64,000 bases of DNA from Lentzea californiensis. GTDB taxonomy: Bacteria > Actinomycetota > Actinomycetes > Mycobacteriales > Pseudonocardiaceae. Both the position numbers and the translations under genes were made by a program. Below are positions 6,842 to 15,413 of this stretch, one piece after another. The notes beneath the pieces are model-generated. The model did not search any database. It was not told where the DNA came from and was given only the letters and a program-made list of their open reading frames with translations. The number at the start of each line of letters is the position of its first letter. Position 1 is the first letter of the stretch. Where the stretch lies: assembly GCF_024648825.1 (NCBI RefSeq), contig NZ_JANBBE010000007.1, positions 310,001 through 374,000 on the forward strand, in the 5' to 3' direction.

Positions 6842-9692
6842 GCCCCAGTTCGGTCAGCGCCTTCGCCGTCCTCTCCAGGTGCACGGGCATGTCGAGCAGT
6901 CCGAACAGCCGCGACGCCTGACCGAAACAGGCGACGGCCTCGTCCACGCGGCCGGTGCGGTACGCCACCCAACCGAGGCTGTAGAGAGTCTCCGCCTTGC
7001 CGACGCTCTCGTCCGCCGGGGAGAACACCACCTGCGAGCGGGTCATCAGCTCGGCTGCCCTGTCCCCGTCACCCTGCCGCGCGTAGACGGCGGCGAGGAC
7101 GTGCAACGCCAGTGCCTCGTCACGAGGGCAGGACGCCGCGCCGAACAGCTCGATGGACTCCATCAGGGCGCGTTCGGTGGCCTCCAGGTCGCCGCGGGCG
7201 TTGTGGTGCAGGCCCATGCTGAACAGCGTGCACGCCCGCCCGTACGCGCACCCGAGCTCGGCGAAGATGGCCAGCGAGTCGTTCAGGAAGCACTCCGCGG
7301 CGTCGAGACGGCCCTGGTTGCGGCGGACGACTCCCAGTCCCTGCAACGAGAACGCCTCACCGCAGGCGTCCTCGCAGTCGCGGAACACCGCCAGCGCGCG
7401 GGTCAGTTCGACGGCCGCGTCGTCGTGCTGCCCGTGGAACATGTGCACGCTGCCGACGCCGAGGTCGGCGTAGGCCTGGCCGTGCACGTCGCCCAGATCG
7501 GCGAACAACCCCTGCGCCTCCAGGAAGTGCACGTTCGCCTCGTGGAAGTGGTCCCGGTAGAACGCCAGCGCGCCGAGCCCCTGGCTCAGGACCGCGCGGT
7601 GGTACCGGTCCCCCGCCCGCTGCGCGGCCTCCAGCGCGAACGTGTGGGTCCTCCGCCACAGGTCGTAGTGGCCGCGCAGGTCGAACAACGTGGTCAGCAC
7701 GCAGGCGACGTCACAGCCCAGCGCCGTCATGCCGAGCGAGATGGCCTGCCCGGCCACCGCGACGAGTGGGTCGCGTTCGGTTTCCAGGAACGTGAGCGGA
7801 TCGCCGATCGGCACGTCCGGCGCGGAGCCGTGATCGAGCAGCCGCACCTTGAGGAACCGGCACGGCAGGTCGGCCTCCGCCCGCACGGCCAGGTCCAGCC
7901 ACGCGGTGAACGCCCTGCGCAGCGCGCCGGTCCGGTCTGCGGCAGTGTCCTGCTCCTGTGCCCGCTCGCGCCCGAACACCCGCAGCAGCTCGTGGAACCG
8001 GTAGCGACCCGGACCGGCGGACTCCAGCAGGTGCGCGTCGGCGAGGCTGTCGACGATCTCCTCCGCGTCCGGCACCTCGGCCTCCAGCAGCGGACCGGCC
8101 ACCCAGCCGGGGAAGTCGGGGGCGTCCAGCAGGCTCAGCAGCCGGAACGCCCGTTGCTGGTCCCCGGTCAGCGCCTGGTAGCTCAACGCCAGGCTGGCGC
8201 GCGCCTCCAGGTCGTCGATGCGCAGTTCGTTGAGGCGCGTGCCCTCGCACGCCAGCCGGGCGGCCAGCCGCCCGACCGTCCAGTGGGACCGCCTGGCCAG
8301 CCGCGACCCGGCGATCCGCAACGCCAGTGGCAGGTTGCCGCAGTAGCGCGCGACCTCGGCGGCGGCGAGGGGGTCCGCGGTCATCCGGTCCTGCCCGGCG
8401 ATCGACGCCAGCAACCGGACCGAGTCCCGCGGGCCGAGAACGTCGAGGTGCACCGCGTGCGTGCCCGCCGTCTCCACGAGCTGCACCCGGCTGGTGATCA
8501 GGACCGCGGACCCCGCCGACCCCGGCAACAGCGGCCGGACCTGTGCCATGCCCGCCGCGTCGTCCAGCACGACGAGCACCTGCCGTGCGGCGAGTTGCGA
8601 GCGGTACAGCGCGGCCTGGGCGTCCAGGTCGTCCGGCACCGCGTGCGGGTGCACGCCGAGCGCGATCAACAGCTCCGCGAGCACGGTCGCCGGATCACGC
8701 GGCGACGGCGAGGTACCGCCCAGCCGCACGTAGAGCTGCCCGCCGCTGAACTCGGGCCCGACCTCGTGCGCCACCCGCACCGCGAGCGCGGTCTTGCCGA
8801 CACCCGCCTTGCCCACGATCACGGCGGGTCTTCGCTCTTCCGTCAGGATCCTGACCAGCTCGGCCGTCTCGCCCGAGCGCCCGACGAAGTCCTCCGCGCC
8901 GACCGGCAGCTGCATCGGCCGCACCACCCGCGGCGTCGAGGACGTGCCGCGCAGCACCTCCTGGTGCAGCCGCCGGATCTCGTCGCACGGCTCGACCCCG
9001 AGCGCCTCGACCAGCACCGCCCGCAGCGCCCGGTAGGTCTCGAGCGCCTCGGCCCGGCGCCCGGCCCGGTGCTGGGCGAGGATCAGCCGGCGCCACAGCC
9101 CCTCCCGCAACGGCGACTGCCGCACCAGCGCGCTCAACTCGGTGATGACGGTGCCGAACTGCCCGGCCGCCAGGCGTGCGTCGGCGAAGTCCTCGCGTGC
9201 GGCGGTGGCCATCTCCTCCAGCCGCACCACCTCGCCCTCCAGCCACCCGCACCGCGGCACGTCCTCCAGCGGCTCACCCCGCCAGCCCGACCACGCCTCC
9301 TCCCAGACCGCCACCGCCTTCACGGCGTCCCCCGAGGCCAGCGCGGCCCGCGCCTCCTCGGCGGAACTCTGGAAGAGGGTGCTGTCGAGCTCGTCCAGCT
9401 CGACGTGCAGCCGGTAGCCGCCGCTGTCGGTGACCAGCCGGTCCGCCAGACCGATCGAGGCCAGCTCACGCCGCAGCCGGCTCACGTGGGTGTGCACGTT
9501 GGCGATCGCCGACACGGGCGGCCGCTCACCCCACAGCGCCTCGATGAGCCCGGGCACGCTGATCGGCTGCCGTGCCCTGACCAGCAACGCGGCCAGCAGC
9601 GCTCGCTGGCGCCGGCCTGCCTGCGGAAGGCGCTGACCGTTGTTCATGACGCTTAGCGGTCCGAGGACCGCGAACGCCGCTGTAGTAACCAA
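6822..9692 (-). CDS. AfsR/SARP-family transcriptional regulator with NB-ARC and TPR domains
   Basis: The protein is 956 aa. Residues 1-95 form the OmpR-like winged helix (FAVLGPLSV, RQRALLAALLVRA, VSRLRREL). Residues 100-245 are the bacterial transcriptional activator domain. An NB-ARC ATPase follows, with the P-loop VIVGKAGVGKTALAV near residue 290. The C-terminal third holds TPR repeats (for example GDVHGQAYADLGVGSVHMFHG). Such proteins activate secondary-metabolite or stress genes. The TTG start at 9692 is preferred because the later ATG would cut off the first strand of the winged helix; GGGGGAG sits close upstream. It faces the secreted-protein genes across a shared promoter region, so local control is plausible but unproven. 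Confidence 0.88.
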   Translation of the reverse strand: MVTTAAFAVLGPLSVMNNGQRLPQAGRRQRALLAALLVRARQPISVPGLIEALWGERPPVSAIANVHTHVSRLRRELASIGLADRLVTDSGGYRLHVELDELDSTLFQSSAEEARAALASGDAVKAVAVWEEAWSGWRGEPLEDVPRCGWLEGEVVRLEEMATAAREDFADARLAAGQFGTVITELSALVRQSPLREGLWRRLILAQHRAGRRAEALETYRALRAVLVEALGVEPCDEIRRLHQEVLRGTSSTPRVVRPMQLPVGAEDFVGRSGETAELVRILTEERRPAVIVGKAGVGKTALAVRVAHEVGPEFSGGQLYVRLGGTSPSPRDPATVLAELLIALGVHPHAVPDDLDAQAALYRSQLAARQVLVVLDDAAGMAQVRPLLPGSAGSAVLITSRVQLVETAGTHAVHLDVLGPRDSVRLLASIAGQDRMTADPLAAAEVARYCGNLPLALRIAGSRLARRSHWTVGRLAARLACEGTRLNELRIDDLEARASLALSYQALTGDQQRAFRLLSLLDAPDFPGWVAGPLLEAEVPDAEEIVDSLADAHLLESAGPGRYRFHELLRVFGRERAQEQDTAADRTGALRRAFTAWLDLAVRAEADLPCRFLKVRLLDHGSAPDVPIGDPLTFLETERDPLVAVAGQAISLGMTALGCDVACVLTTLFDLRGHYDLWRRTHTFALEAAQRAGDRYHRAVLSQGLGALAFYRDHFHEANVHFLEAQGLFADLGDVHGQAYADLGVGSVHMFHGQHDDAAVELTRALAVFRDCEDACGEAFSLQGLGVVRRNQGRLDAAECFLNDSLAIFAELGCAYGRACTLFSMGLHHNARGDLEATERALMESIELFGAASCPRDEALALHVLAAVYARQGDGDRAAELMTRSQVVFSPADESVGKAETLYSLGWVAYRTGRVDEAVACFGQASRLFGLLDMPVHLERTAKALTELGLTAPGR

Positions 9693-9874
9693 GGCTCCCC
9701 CACCCGGTCCAGTCGACGACTTCGGAGCGTAGCAGCGCTATCACGCTTGGACACGGGCCGAAGGTCTCCTTTGCTGTCGGACCGGTGTGGCCGGCATGTA
9801 GGTGCCGTGTAGATGGGCTCCCTAGCTTGGCTTTCAGACCGCGAAAGTCCGCGGTTCTGACAGAGGGGAACACG
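9693..9874. promoter_or_regulatory. Divergent promoter region between the AfsR-like gene and secreted-protein genes
   Basis: This 182-base noncoding gap must hold promoters in both directions. The rightward gene has a clear GAGGGGA ribosome site at 9864-9870. No convincing direct heptamer repeats of the SARP-operator type were identified by eye. Confidence 0.4.
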
Positions 9875-10372
9875 ATGAAGTTCACCGGAATGCTGCGCCG
9901 GGTCGTCGGCGCGGGGGCGGCGCTCGCGGCGGTCGGGGCGATGCTGATGGCACCCGCCTCGGCCACGGCGGCTCCGGCGGCGCAGGACGACATCACCGCT
10001 GCGGGGATCGTGAACATCCTGCACGCGAGCTCACGCAACTGCCTGACAGCCAACGACCTCGGTGAGGTCGGCCTCCTTGTGTGCAACGGCTCGGCCGAGC
10101 AGCAGTGGAGCAACTACACGACTGGTTCGGTGGGAAGGTTCCGCAACGTGCAGTGGGACGCGTGTCTGGCATCAGACGGCGCGAAGGTCTTCATCATGAG
10201 TCGTTGCGACACGCCGTCGTCCGGGTGGACCTCGACTTCTGGCTCGCCGAGGTACATCAAGCACGGCGTGGAATCCAGCAAGTGCCTGCACACGAACAGC
10301 GGCTCGGCCGGCAAGTTCGCCTACCTGATCAACTGCGGCGAGGCCACGCGCTGGAGCGTCCTGCCAGCCTGA
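9875..10372 (+). CDS. Small secreted ricin-type beta-trefoil protein
   Basis: The protein is 165 aa. The signal peptide spans residues 1-33, with a twin-Arg-like n-region (MLRRVVGAGAAL) and an AxA cleavage site (ATAAPA). The mature region looks like a single beta-trefoil lectin domain: VNILHASSRNCLTAND, the QxW-type EQQWSNY, a second CLASDG and a third KCLHTNSG, with paired cysteines per lobe. It is probably exported and may bind carbohydrate. ATG 9875 has GAGGGGA upstream. The leader is almost the same as that of the next gene although the mature parts are unrelated. Confidence 0.7.
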   Translation: MKFTGMLRRVVGAGAALAAVGAMLMAPASATAAPAAQDDITAAGIVNILHASSRNCLTANDLGEVGLLVCNGSAEQQWSNYTTGSVGRFRNVQWDACLASDGAKVFIMSRCDTPSSGWTSTSGSPRYIKHGVESSKCLHTNSGSAGKFAYLINCGEATRWSVLPA

Positions 10373-10414
10373 CCTGCGGCACCCGGCGAACGCCACTTTC
10401 ACAAAGGGGATCCG

Positions 10415-10855
10415 ATGAACTTCAGGGGAATGCTGCGCCGAATCGCCGGCGCGGGGCTGGCACTCGCCGCCGTGGGCGCGGTGCTGATGTCGCCGGTCAC
10501 GGCCACTGCGGCGCCCGCCGACGCGGGTCCGGCATCCATCACCGCCGACCCTTCCGAGCCGTGGGACCTCGTCTACGGCGCCACGAAGGCGTTCGGAACC
10601 GTGCGCTGGCACGCGCGTTCCGTCGACGTCGACTTCACGCTCAAGGCCAGCTACTGCCGCCGGCTCTACGTGACGCCCTACGACGCCAACTACAAGGAGT
10701 ACCCCTCCAGGAGCACCAGCCTGCACTGCGACACCACCAAGACCGGCACCTTGAACCTCGTGGTGGACATCCCCGGCGGTCCCGCCCACGTGATCGCCTG
10801 TCTCCAGGACGGGGCCGACGACTGGCTCACCTGCGAGCAGTACGACCGCCCCTGA
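10415..10855 (+). CDS. Small secreted protein, unknown function
   Basis: The protein is 146 aa with a signal peptide at residues 1-33 that matches the preceding gene at most positions (MLRR, GAG, LALAAVGA, ATAAPA). The mature domain is about 110 aa with four cysteines (SYCRRLY, SLHCDT, VIACLQ, LTCEQY) and predicted beta structure. No family was recognised. The AAGGGGAT ribosome site also resembles that of the upstream gene, as if an expression-and-export module had been duplicated onto a new mature domain. A strong terminator follows. Confidence 0.75.
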   Translation: MNFRGMLRRIAGAGLALAAVGAVLMSPVTATAAPADAGPASITADPSEPWDLVYGATKAFGTVRWHARSVDVDFTLKASYCRRLYVTPYDANYKEYPSRSTSLHCDTTKTGTLNLVVDIPGGPAHVIACLQDGADDWLTCEQYDRP

Positions 10856-10872
10856 CAGGTACCTCTGGGGGT

Positions 10873-10906
10873 AGAGCGGGCCGTCTCCCCAGGGACGGCC
10901 CGCTCT
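10873..10906. terminator. Rho-independent-type hairpin terminator
   Basis: A perfect 13-bp stem (10873-10885 with 10894-10906) closes an 8-base loop just after the secreted-protein gene. There is no T-tract, which is common for actinobacterial terminators. It separates this pair from the ligase gene. Confidence 0.75.
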
Positions 10907-10987
10907 TCCGCAACAAGACACGAGTGTCGGCTTGATCAATCATGGTGCACAGTGGTGGGGTGAACCCTCGACCGCCGGGAGGCCACC

Positions 10988-12466
10988 ATGGGCGAGGACG
11001 TCGCGAAGCACGAGTTCACCCGCGAGGACCGCACGCGGTACCGCACCAAGGTGCGGCGTTGTCTCGACGTGTTCGCGAGGATGCTGCGTGAGGCCCGCTT
11101 CGACTTCGAAAGGCCGATGACCGGCCTCGAGATCGAGATCAACCTCATCGACGAGCACGGCGATCCGGCGATGAAGAACCATGAAGCGCTGAACGTCATC
11201 GACGATCCTGACTTCGTCACCGAGCTGGGCCAGTGGAACATCGAGATCAACGTGGCCCCGCGCCGGCTCGCCGGTGGTGGCATCACGGCGTTCGAGGAGA
11301 CCGTCCGGCGCAGCCTCAACTCCGCCGAGGAGAAGGCGCGCGAGGTCGGCGCGCACATGGTCATCAACGGCATCCTGCCGACCCTGCGCAGCAAGGACAT
11401 CTCCCCTGACCTGCTCTCCGGCAACCCGCGTTACGCGTTGCTCAACGAGCAGGTGCTGGCCGCGCGCGGCGAGGACCTGCAGATCTCCATCGACGGCGTC
11501 GAGCGCCTGCACCTCACGGCGAACTCGATCGTCCCCGAGGCCGCCTGCACGAGCACGCAGCTGCACCTGCAGGTCAGCCCTGAGCAGTTCCCCGCCTACT
11601 GGAACGCCGCCCAGGCCATCGCGGGCGTGCAGGTCGCGATCGGCGCGAACTCGCCGTTCTTCCTCGGCAAGGAGCTGTGGCGCGAGACCCGCATCGCGTT
11701 GTTCCAGCAGGCCACCGACACCCGCGGCGACGAGCTCAAGGCCCAGGGCGTGCGGCCGCGCGTGTGGTTCGGCGAGCGGTGGATCAACTCGATCTTCGAC
11801 CTGTTCGAGGAGAACGTCCGCTACTTCCCCGCGCTGCTGCCGATCACCGACGACGAGGACCCGCTGGCGGTGCTCGACAAGGGCGACACGCCCGCGTTGG
11901 GCGAGCTGAAGCTGCACAACGGCACCATCTACCGCTGGAACCGGCCCGTGTACGACGTGGTGCGCGACCGGCCGCACCTGCGCGTCGAGAACCGCGTGCT
12001 GCCCGCCGGGCCGACCGTCGTGGACACCCTGGCCAACGCGGCGCTGTACTTCGGCCTGGTGCGCGCACTGGCCGAGGACGAACGTCCACTGTGGTCGCAG
12101 ATGAGCTTCCAGGCGGCCGAGGAGAACTTCAACGCCGCCTCGCGCAACGGCATGGACGCGCAGATGTACTGGCCCGGCGTCGGCACGGTGCCGGTGGTCG
12201 AACTGGTGCTGCGCCGGTTGCTGCCGCTCGCGCACGAGGGCCTGATCCGGTGGGGCGTCGACTCGTCGGAGCGTGATCGTTTACTGGGCGTCATCGAGCA
12301 GCGGTGCCTGAGCGGCGTGAACGGCGCCACCTGGCAGGCGCGGGAGTTCCACCGGCACTACGACCACACGCACATGGACCGGGCGGACGCGCTGCGCACG
12401 ATGCTGCGGACCTATGTGGACCTGATGCACGCCAACGAACCCGTGCACACCTGGCCTTTGACGTAG
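10988..12466 (+). CDS. Glutamate-cysteine ligase-family enzyme
   Basis: This 492-aa ATP-grasp-like carboxylate-amine ligase belongs to the GCS2-like family that is widespread in actinobacteria. Family signatures are TGLEIEINLID near residue 46 (Mg-binding Glu residues), ELGQWNIEINVAPR near residue 78, STQLHLQVSPEQF and WFGERW. Members are annotated as glutamate-cysteine ligases, but many have no proven substrate, and in mycothiol-producing organisms the product need not be glutathione. ATG 10988 has GGGAGG 7 bases upstream. The gene is monocistronic, bounded by terminators on both sides. Confidence 0.8.
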   Translation: MGEDVAKHEFTREDRTRYRTKVRRCLDVFARMLREARFDFERPMTGLEIEINLIDEHGDPAMKNHEALNVIDDPDFVTELGQWNIEINVAPRRLAGGGITAFEETVRRSLNSAEEKAREVGAHMVINGILPTLRSKDISPDLLSGNPRYALLNEQVLAARGEDLQISIDGVERLHLTANSIVPEAACTSTQLHLQVSPEQFPAYWNAAQAIAGVQVAIGANSPFFLGKELWRETRIALFQQATDTRGDELKAQGVRPRVWFGERWINSIFDLFEENVRYFPALLPITDDEDPLAVLDKGDTPALGELKLHNGTIYRWNRPVYDVVRDRPHLRVENRVLPAGPTVVDTLANAALYFGLVRALAEDERPLWSQMSFQAAEENFNAASRNGMDAQMYWPGVGTVPVVELVLRRLLPLAHEGLIRWGVDSSERDRLLGVIEQRCLSGVNGATWQAREFHRHYDHTHMDRADALRTMLRTYVDLMHANEPVHTWPLT

Positions 12467-12468
12467 CA

Positions 12469-12502
12469 GAACGGGTGTGGCCGCGAGCGGCCACACCCGT
12501 TC
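12469..12502. terminator. Bidirectional hairpin terminator
   Basis: An almost perfect 15-16-bp inverted repeat (12469-12484 with 12487-12502, tight loop around CGAG) lies between the convergent ligase and cellulase genes and probably ends both transcripts. Confidence 0.8.
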
Positions 12503-12508
12503 ACTCGA

Positions 12509-14194
12509 TCAAGACGTCGGGAAGTTGTCCGGAGTCCGGATGCGTTCGCGCACCCACACACCGGCCGGCTTCAGAACACTGGTGCCCGCGAACGTGGTAC
12601 CCGAGCAGGTACCGGTCTTGAACACCGCACCGGTCAGGCCGTCGTCGGAGAAGTTCCAGTTGGCCCACGAGATCTTCTTGCGGGCCATCAGGTCGATGTA
12701 CTTCTGCGACATGGTGAAGTCGTTCGTCCCGCCACCGGACGCGGCCTGCGTGCCGAACTCGGTCACGAACACGGGGACCTGGCTCGACACCTGGTCCAGG
12801 ACGCTCAGGTACTCGTCGCGGTGGGCCTGGGCGTAGAAGTGGAACGAGTACATGAAGTTCGTCGCGTTGACCTTGTTGTTCAGCACCTGCGACGGGCTGT
12901 CGCCGTCGGAGTGGCCGAAGGTCGACCAGCCGTTCGTGCCCGAGACGATGAGGCTGTCCGGGTCGATGTTGCGGATGACCGGAATCATCTGCTCGGCGTA
13001 GGACTTGACGCTCGCCCACGACGTGCCGTTCGGCTCGTTGGCGATGTCGTAGATGATGTTCGTCTTGTCCTTGTGCCGGTTGGCGATCTCCGTGAAGAAC
13101 GTCTTGGCGCGCGACAGGTTGTAGTTCGGGTCACCGGGCGAGAGCTGGTGCCAGTCCACGAGGACGTAGATGCCACGGCGCGTGGCCTCCTCGATGTACC
13201 CGTGCATCATGTCGGTGAACTTGCGGGGGTCGGTCTCGTAACCGTCCTCCTGGATGTACATGGCGACGCGGATGAAGTCCGCGTTCCAGTCGTTCACCAG
13301 CGCGTCCCACCACTGGGACTTGGAGCACTGGTGGTACCACTGGATGCCGTGCGTGCTCATGCCCCGCAGCTGGATCGGGTTGCCGTACTGGTTGCAGAGC
13401 TGCACGCCGCACACGCGCAGCAGGCCGTTGACGTCGTGCGGCCTGGTGCCGCCGGGCGTGCCCGGCTGGGTGCGCACCGAGATGGAGTTCGACGCCCCGG
13501 ACAGGTTGCCCGCCGCGTCACGCGCCTGCACGGTGAAGGTGTACGCGGTGTCCGGCGTGAGGCCGGAGACCGTGTGGGTGGTGCCGGACGCGGTCTGCCC
13601 GTTGGACAGCACGTACCCGGTCACGCCCACGTTGTCGGTGGACGCGTTCCACGCCAGCGACACCGAGGACGCCGTGGTGCCGGTGGAGCGCAGGCTGCCG
13701 GGAACCGAGGGGGCCGCGGTGTCCGGTGTGCCCGGCTGGGCGTCGACGTCGACGCGGTCCAGGTTCGGGCCGCCGTTGACCGTCGTCGCGACGGTCCTGA
13801 TCTTGTTCGAGCCCGCGTTCAGGGTGACGGTCGTGGACTTGGTGGTCCACGACGTCCACGCGCCCGTGCTCGGGAACGAGAGCTGGCTCGCCACCACCGA
13901 GCCGTTCACCGAGATGTCCATCGGGCGGTTCGCCGTCTGGCCGTTGGCGAACCGGAACGTGAGCGTCGCCGGACCGGCGGTGCCCGCGTCGACGGTGAAC
14001 TCGACGGAGCTGCCGACCTCGTTGTCGTAGTTGACGAACCCCGAGCCGGTGAAGCCGGCGTGGTTCGACTCGACGAGACCGTTGGAGATGGTCGCGCTTT
14101 CCGCCTGGTACTGGACCGGTGCGGCGATCGCGACTGCCGGGACGACAGCGAGTGCCAAGGCTGCCGGGACGACCAACAACAGGGGTCTGGCCAC
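12509..14194 (-). CDS. Secreted cellulase: CBM6/35-like, Fn3 and GH5 domains
   Basis: The protein is 561 aa. The signal peptide covers about residues 1-25. A carbohydrate-binding domain (CBM6/35-like, opening with VQYQAESATI and closing with NLDRVDV) spans about 27-155. A fibronectin-III domain (PSVPGSLRSTG to SNSISVRT) spans about 165-250. A GH5 catalytic domain occupies 260-555. Acid/base Glu387 lies in IANEPNG and nucleophile Glu479 in VFVTEFGTQ; TSWASVKSYAEQMIPVIR is typical of GH5 subfamily 2 endoglucanases. It should cut beta-1,4-glucan outside the cell. The GTG start at 14194 is set by AGGAGG upstream. No sugar transporter is adjacent. Confidence 0.92.
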   Translation of the reverse strand: MARPLLLVVPAALALAVVPAVAIAAPVQYQAESATISNGLVESNHAGFTGSGFVNYDNEVGSSVEFTVDAGTAGPATLTFRFANGQTANRPMDISVNGSVVASQLSFPSTGAWTSWTTKSTTVTLNAGSNKIRTVATTVNGGPNLDRVDVDAQPGTPDTAAPSVPGSLRSTGTTASSVSLAWNASTDNVGVTGYVLSNGQTASGTTHTVSGLTPDTAYTFTVQARDAAGNLSGASNSISVRTQPGTPGGTRPHDVNGLLRVCGVQLCNQYGNPIQLRGMSTHGIQWYHQCSKSQWWDALVNDWNADFIRVAMYIQEDGYETDPRKFTDMMHGYIEEATRRGIYVLVDWHQLSPGDPNYNLSRAKTFFTEIANRHKDKTNIIYDIANEPNGTSWASVKSYAEQMIPVIRNIDPDSLIVSGTNGWSTFGHSDGDSPSQVLNNKVNATNFMYSFHFYAQAHRDEYLSVLDQVSSQVPVFVTEFGTQAASGGGTNDFTMSQKYIDLMARKKISWANWNFSDDGLTGAVFKTGTCSGTTFAGTSVLKPAGVWVRERIRTPDNFPTS

Positions 14195-14351
14195 AGGTGC
14201 CTCCTGTGTGAGGGGGACTGCAGGGCGCGGCGGCGATTTAGTTAAGAAGCTTTCCTGTCAGTAGTGGCTTGAATCACAGCACTAGACCTCTGCTCGTGTC
14301 AACAAAATCGGGCGACTGGAACCGACCGGGTTTGGCATCCTCGACCACCTG
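14195..14351. promoter_or_regulatory. Divergent promoter region of cellulase and MoxR operon
   Basis: The gap is relatively AT-rich. An imperfect palindrome around 14240-14256 (GGAAAGCTTCTTAA read on the minus strand) sits upstream of the cellulase and resembles operators seen before actinobacterial glycoside hydrolase genes. That resemblance is from memory and is weak. Confidence 0.3.
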
Positions 14352-15413
14352 ATGCGATCCACAGTCACCGTGACACCAGCACAGCTCCCGGAGGTGCTGC
14401 TGCACGTCGCCGTCGTCCGACCGGTCTTCCTCTGGGGAGCACCGGGTATCGGCAAGTCCTCACTCGTCCGCAAGTTCGCGACCGAACTGGGCCTCGAGTG
14501 CGTCACGCTGCTCGGCACGCAGCTGGCGCCGGAGGACCTCATCGGAGTTCCGGAACTGGTCGGTGGCCGGTCCCGGTTCGCGCCGCCGGAGTCCATCGCG
14601 CGGCACGACCCCTACTGCCTGTTCCTCGACGAGCTGAACGCCAGCTCCCCCGAGGTGCAGAAGGCGTTCTACTCACTGATCCTCGACCGCCGGATCGGCT
14701 CCTACGAGCTGCCGAAGGGATCGATCGTGATCGGCGCCGGAAACCGGGCGGTCGACAACGCCCTGGCGCGCCCGATGGCGTCCGCTCTCGTGAACCGCAT
14801 GATCCACGTGCACCTCACGGCGTCCGCGCGCGACTGGCTGGCATGGGCGCGCGAGAGCAACATCCACCCGTGGGTGCTGGAGTACCTGACGCAGCGCCCG
14901 GACCACCTGTGGAGCGCGGCGCCGAAGGTCGAGGAGACGTTCTCGACGCCGCGTGGCTGGCACATGCTGTCCGACGCGCTGCACTCGTTCGGCGACGACA
15001 TCTCCGAGGACGTGCTCGGGGTGCTGGCGTTCGGCACGGTCACCGCGAACCACGCGTCGATGTTCAAGGCGTACGTGAAGACCGTGCGCAACGCGTTCGG
15101 GCTGGAGGCCGTGCTGCGCGGGGACGTCCGCTGGCCGTCGGCACCCCAGGACCGCGACCTGCTCTACTTCCTCGGCGAGGCGTTCCGCGCGCGACTGGTG
15201 AAGGAACTGCCGCACGACAAGGCGCACGCGTCCGCGGCGGGCAAGCAGCTCGCGCACCGCGGCAAGGCGCTGCTGCTGGAGCTGGCGGAGCTGTCGCTGG
15301 AGATCGCGCAGATGGTGATCGCGGCCGACGACGACGGCAACCCGGTGCTGCCCACGTGGTTCCTCGTCGAGGTCACCCGCGATCTGCCCCGGCTGGTCGC
15401 GGCCCGCGCATGA
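14352..15413 (+). CDS. MoxR-type AAA+ ATPase
   Basis: The protein is 353 aa. Walker A is WGAPGIGKSSL near residue 28, Walker B CLFLDELNAS near residue 90, sensor-1 IVIGAGNR near residue 130, followed by a lid domain. MoxR-type ATPases remodel partners that carry VWA domains and a MIDAS site, and exactly such a partner starts 3 bases before this stop (ATGA). The protein is cytoplasmic. It is the first gene of an apparent four-gene operon. Confidence 0.88.
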   Translation: MRSTVTVTPAQLPEVLLHVAVVRPVFLWGAPGIGKSSLVRKFATELGLECVTLLGTQLAPEDLIGVPELVGGRSRFAPPESIARHDPYCLFLDELNASSPEVQKAFYSLILDRRIGSYELPKGSIVIGAGNRAVDNALARPMASALVNRMIHVHLTASARDWLAWARESNIHPWVLEYLTQRPDHLWSAAPKVEETFSTPRGWHMLSDALHSFGDDISEDVLGVLAFGTVTANHASMFKAYVKTVRNAFGLEAVLRGDVRWPSAPQDRDLLYFLGEAFRARLVKELPHDKAHASAAGKQLAHRGKALLLELAELSLEIAQMVIAADDDGNPVLPTWFLVEVTRDLPRLVAARA

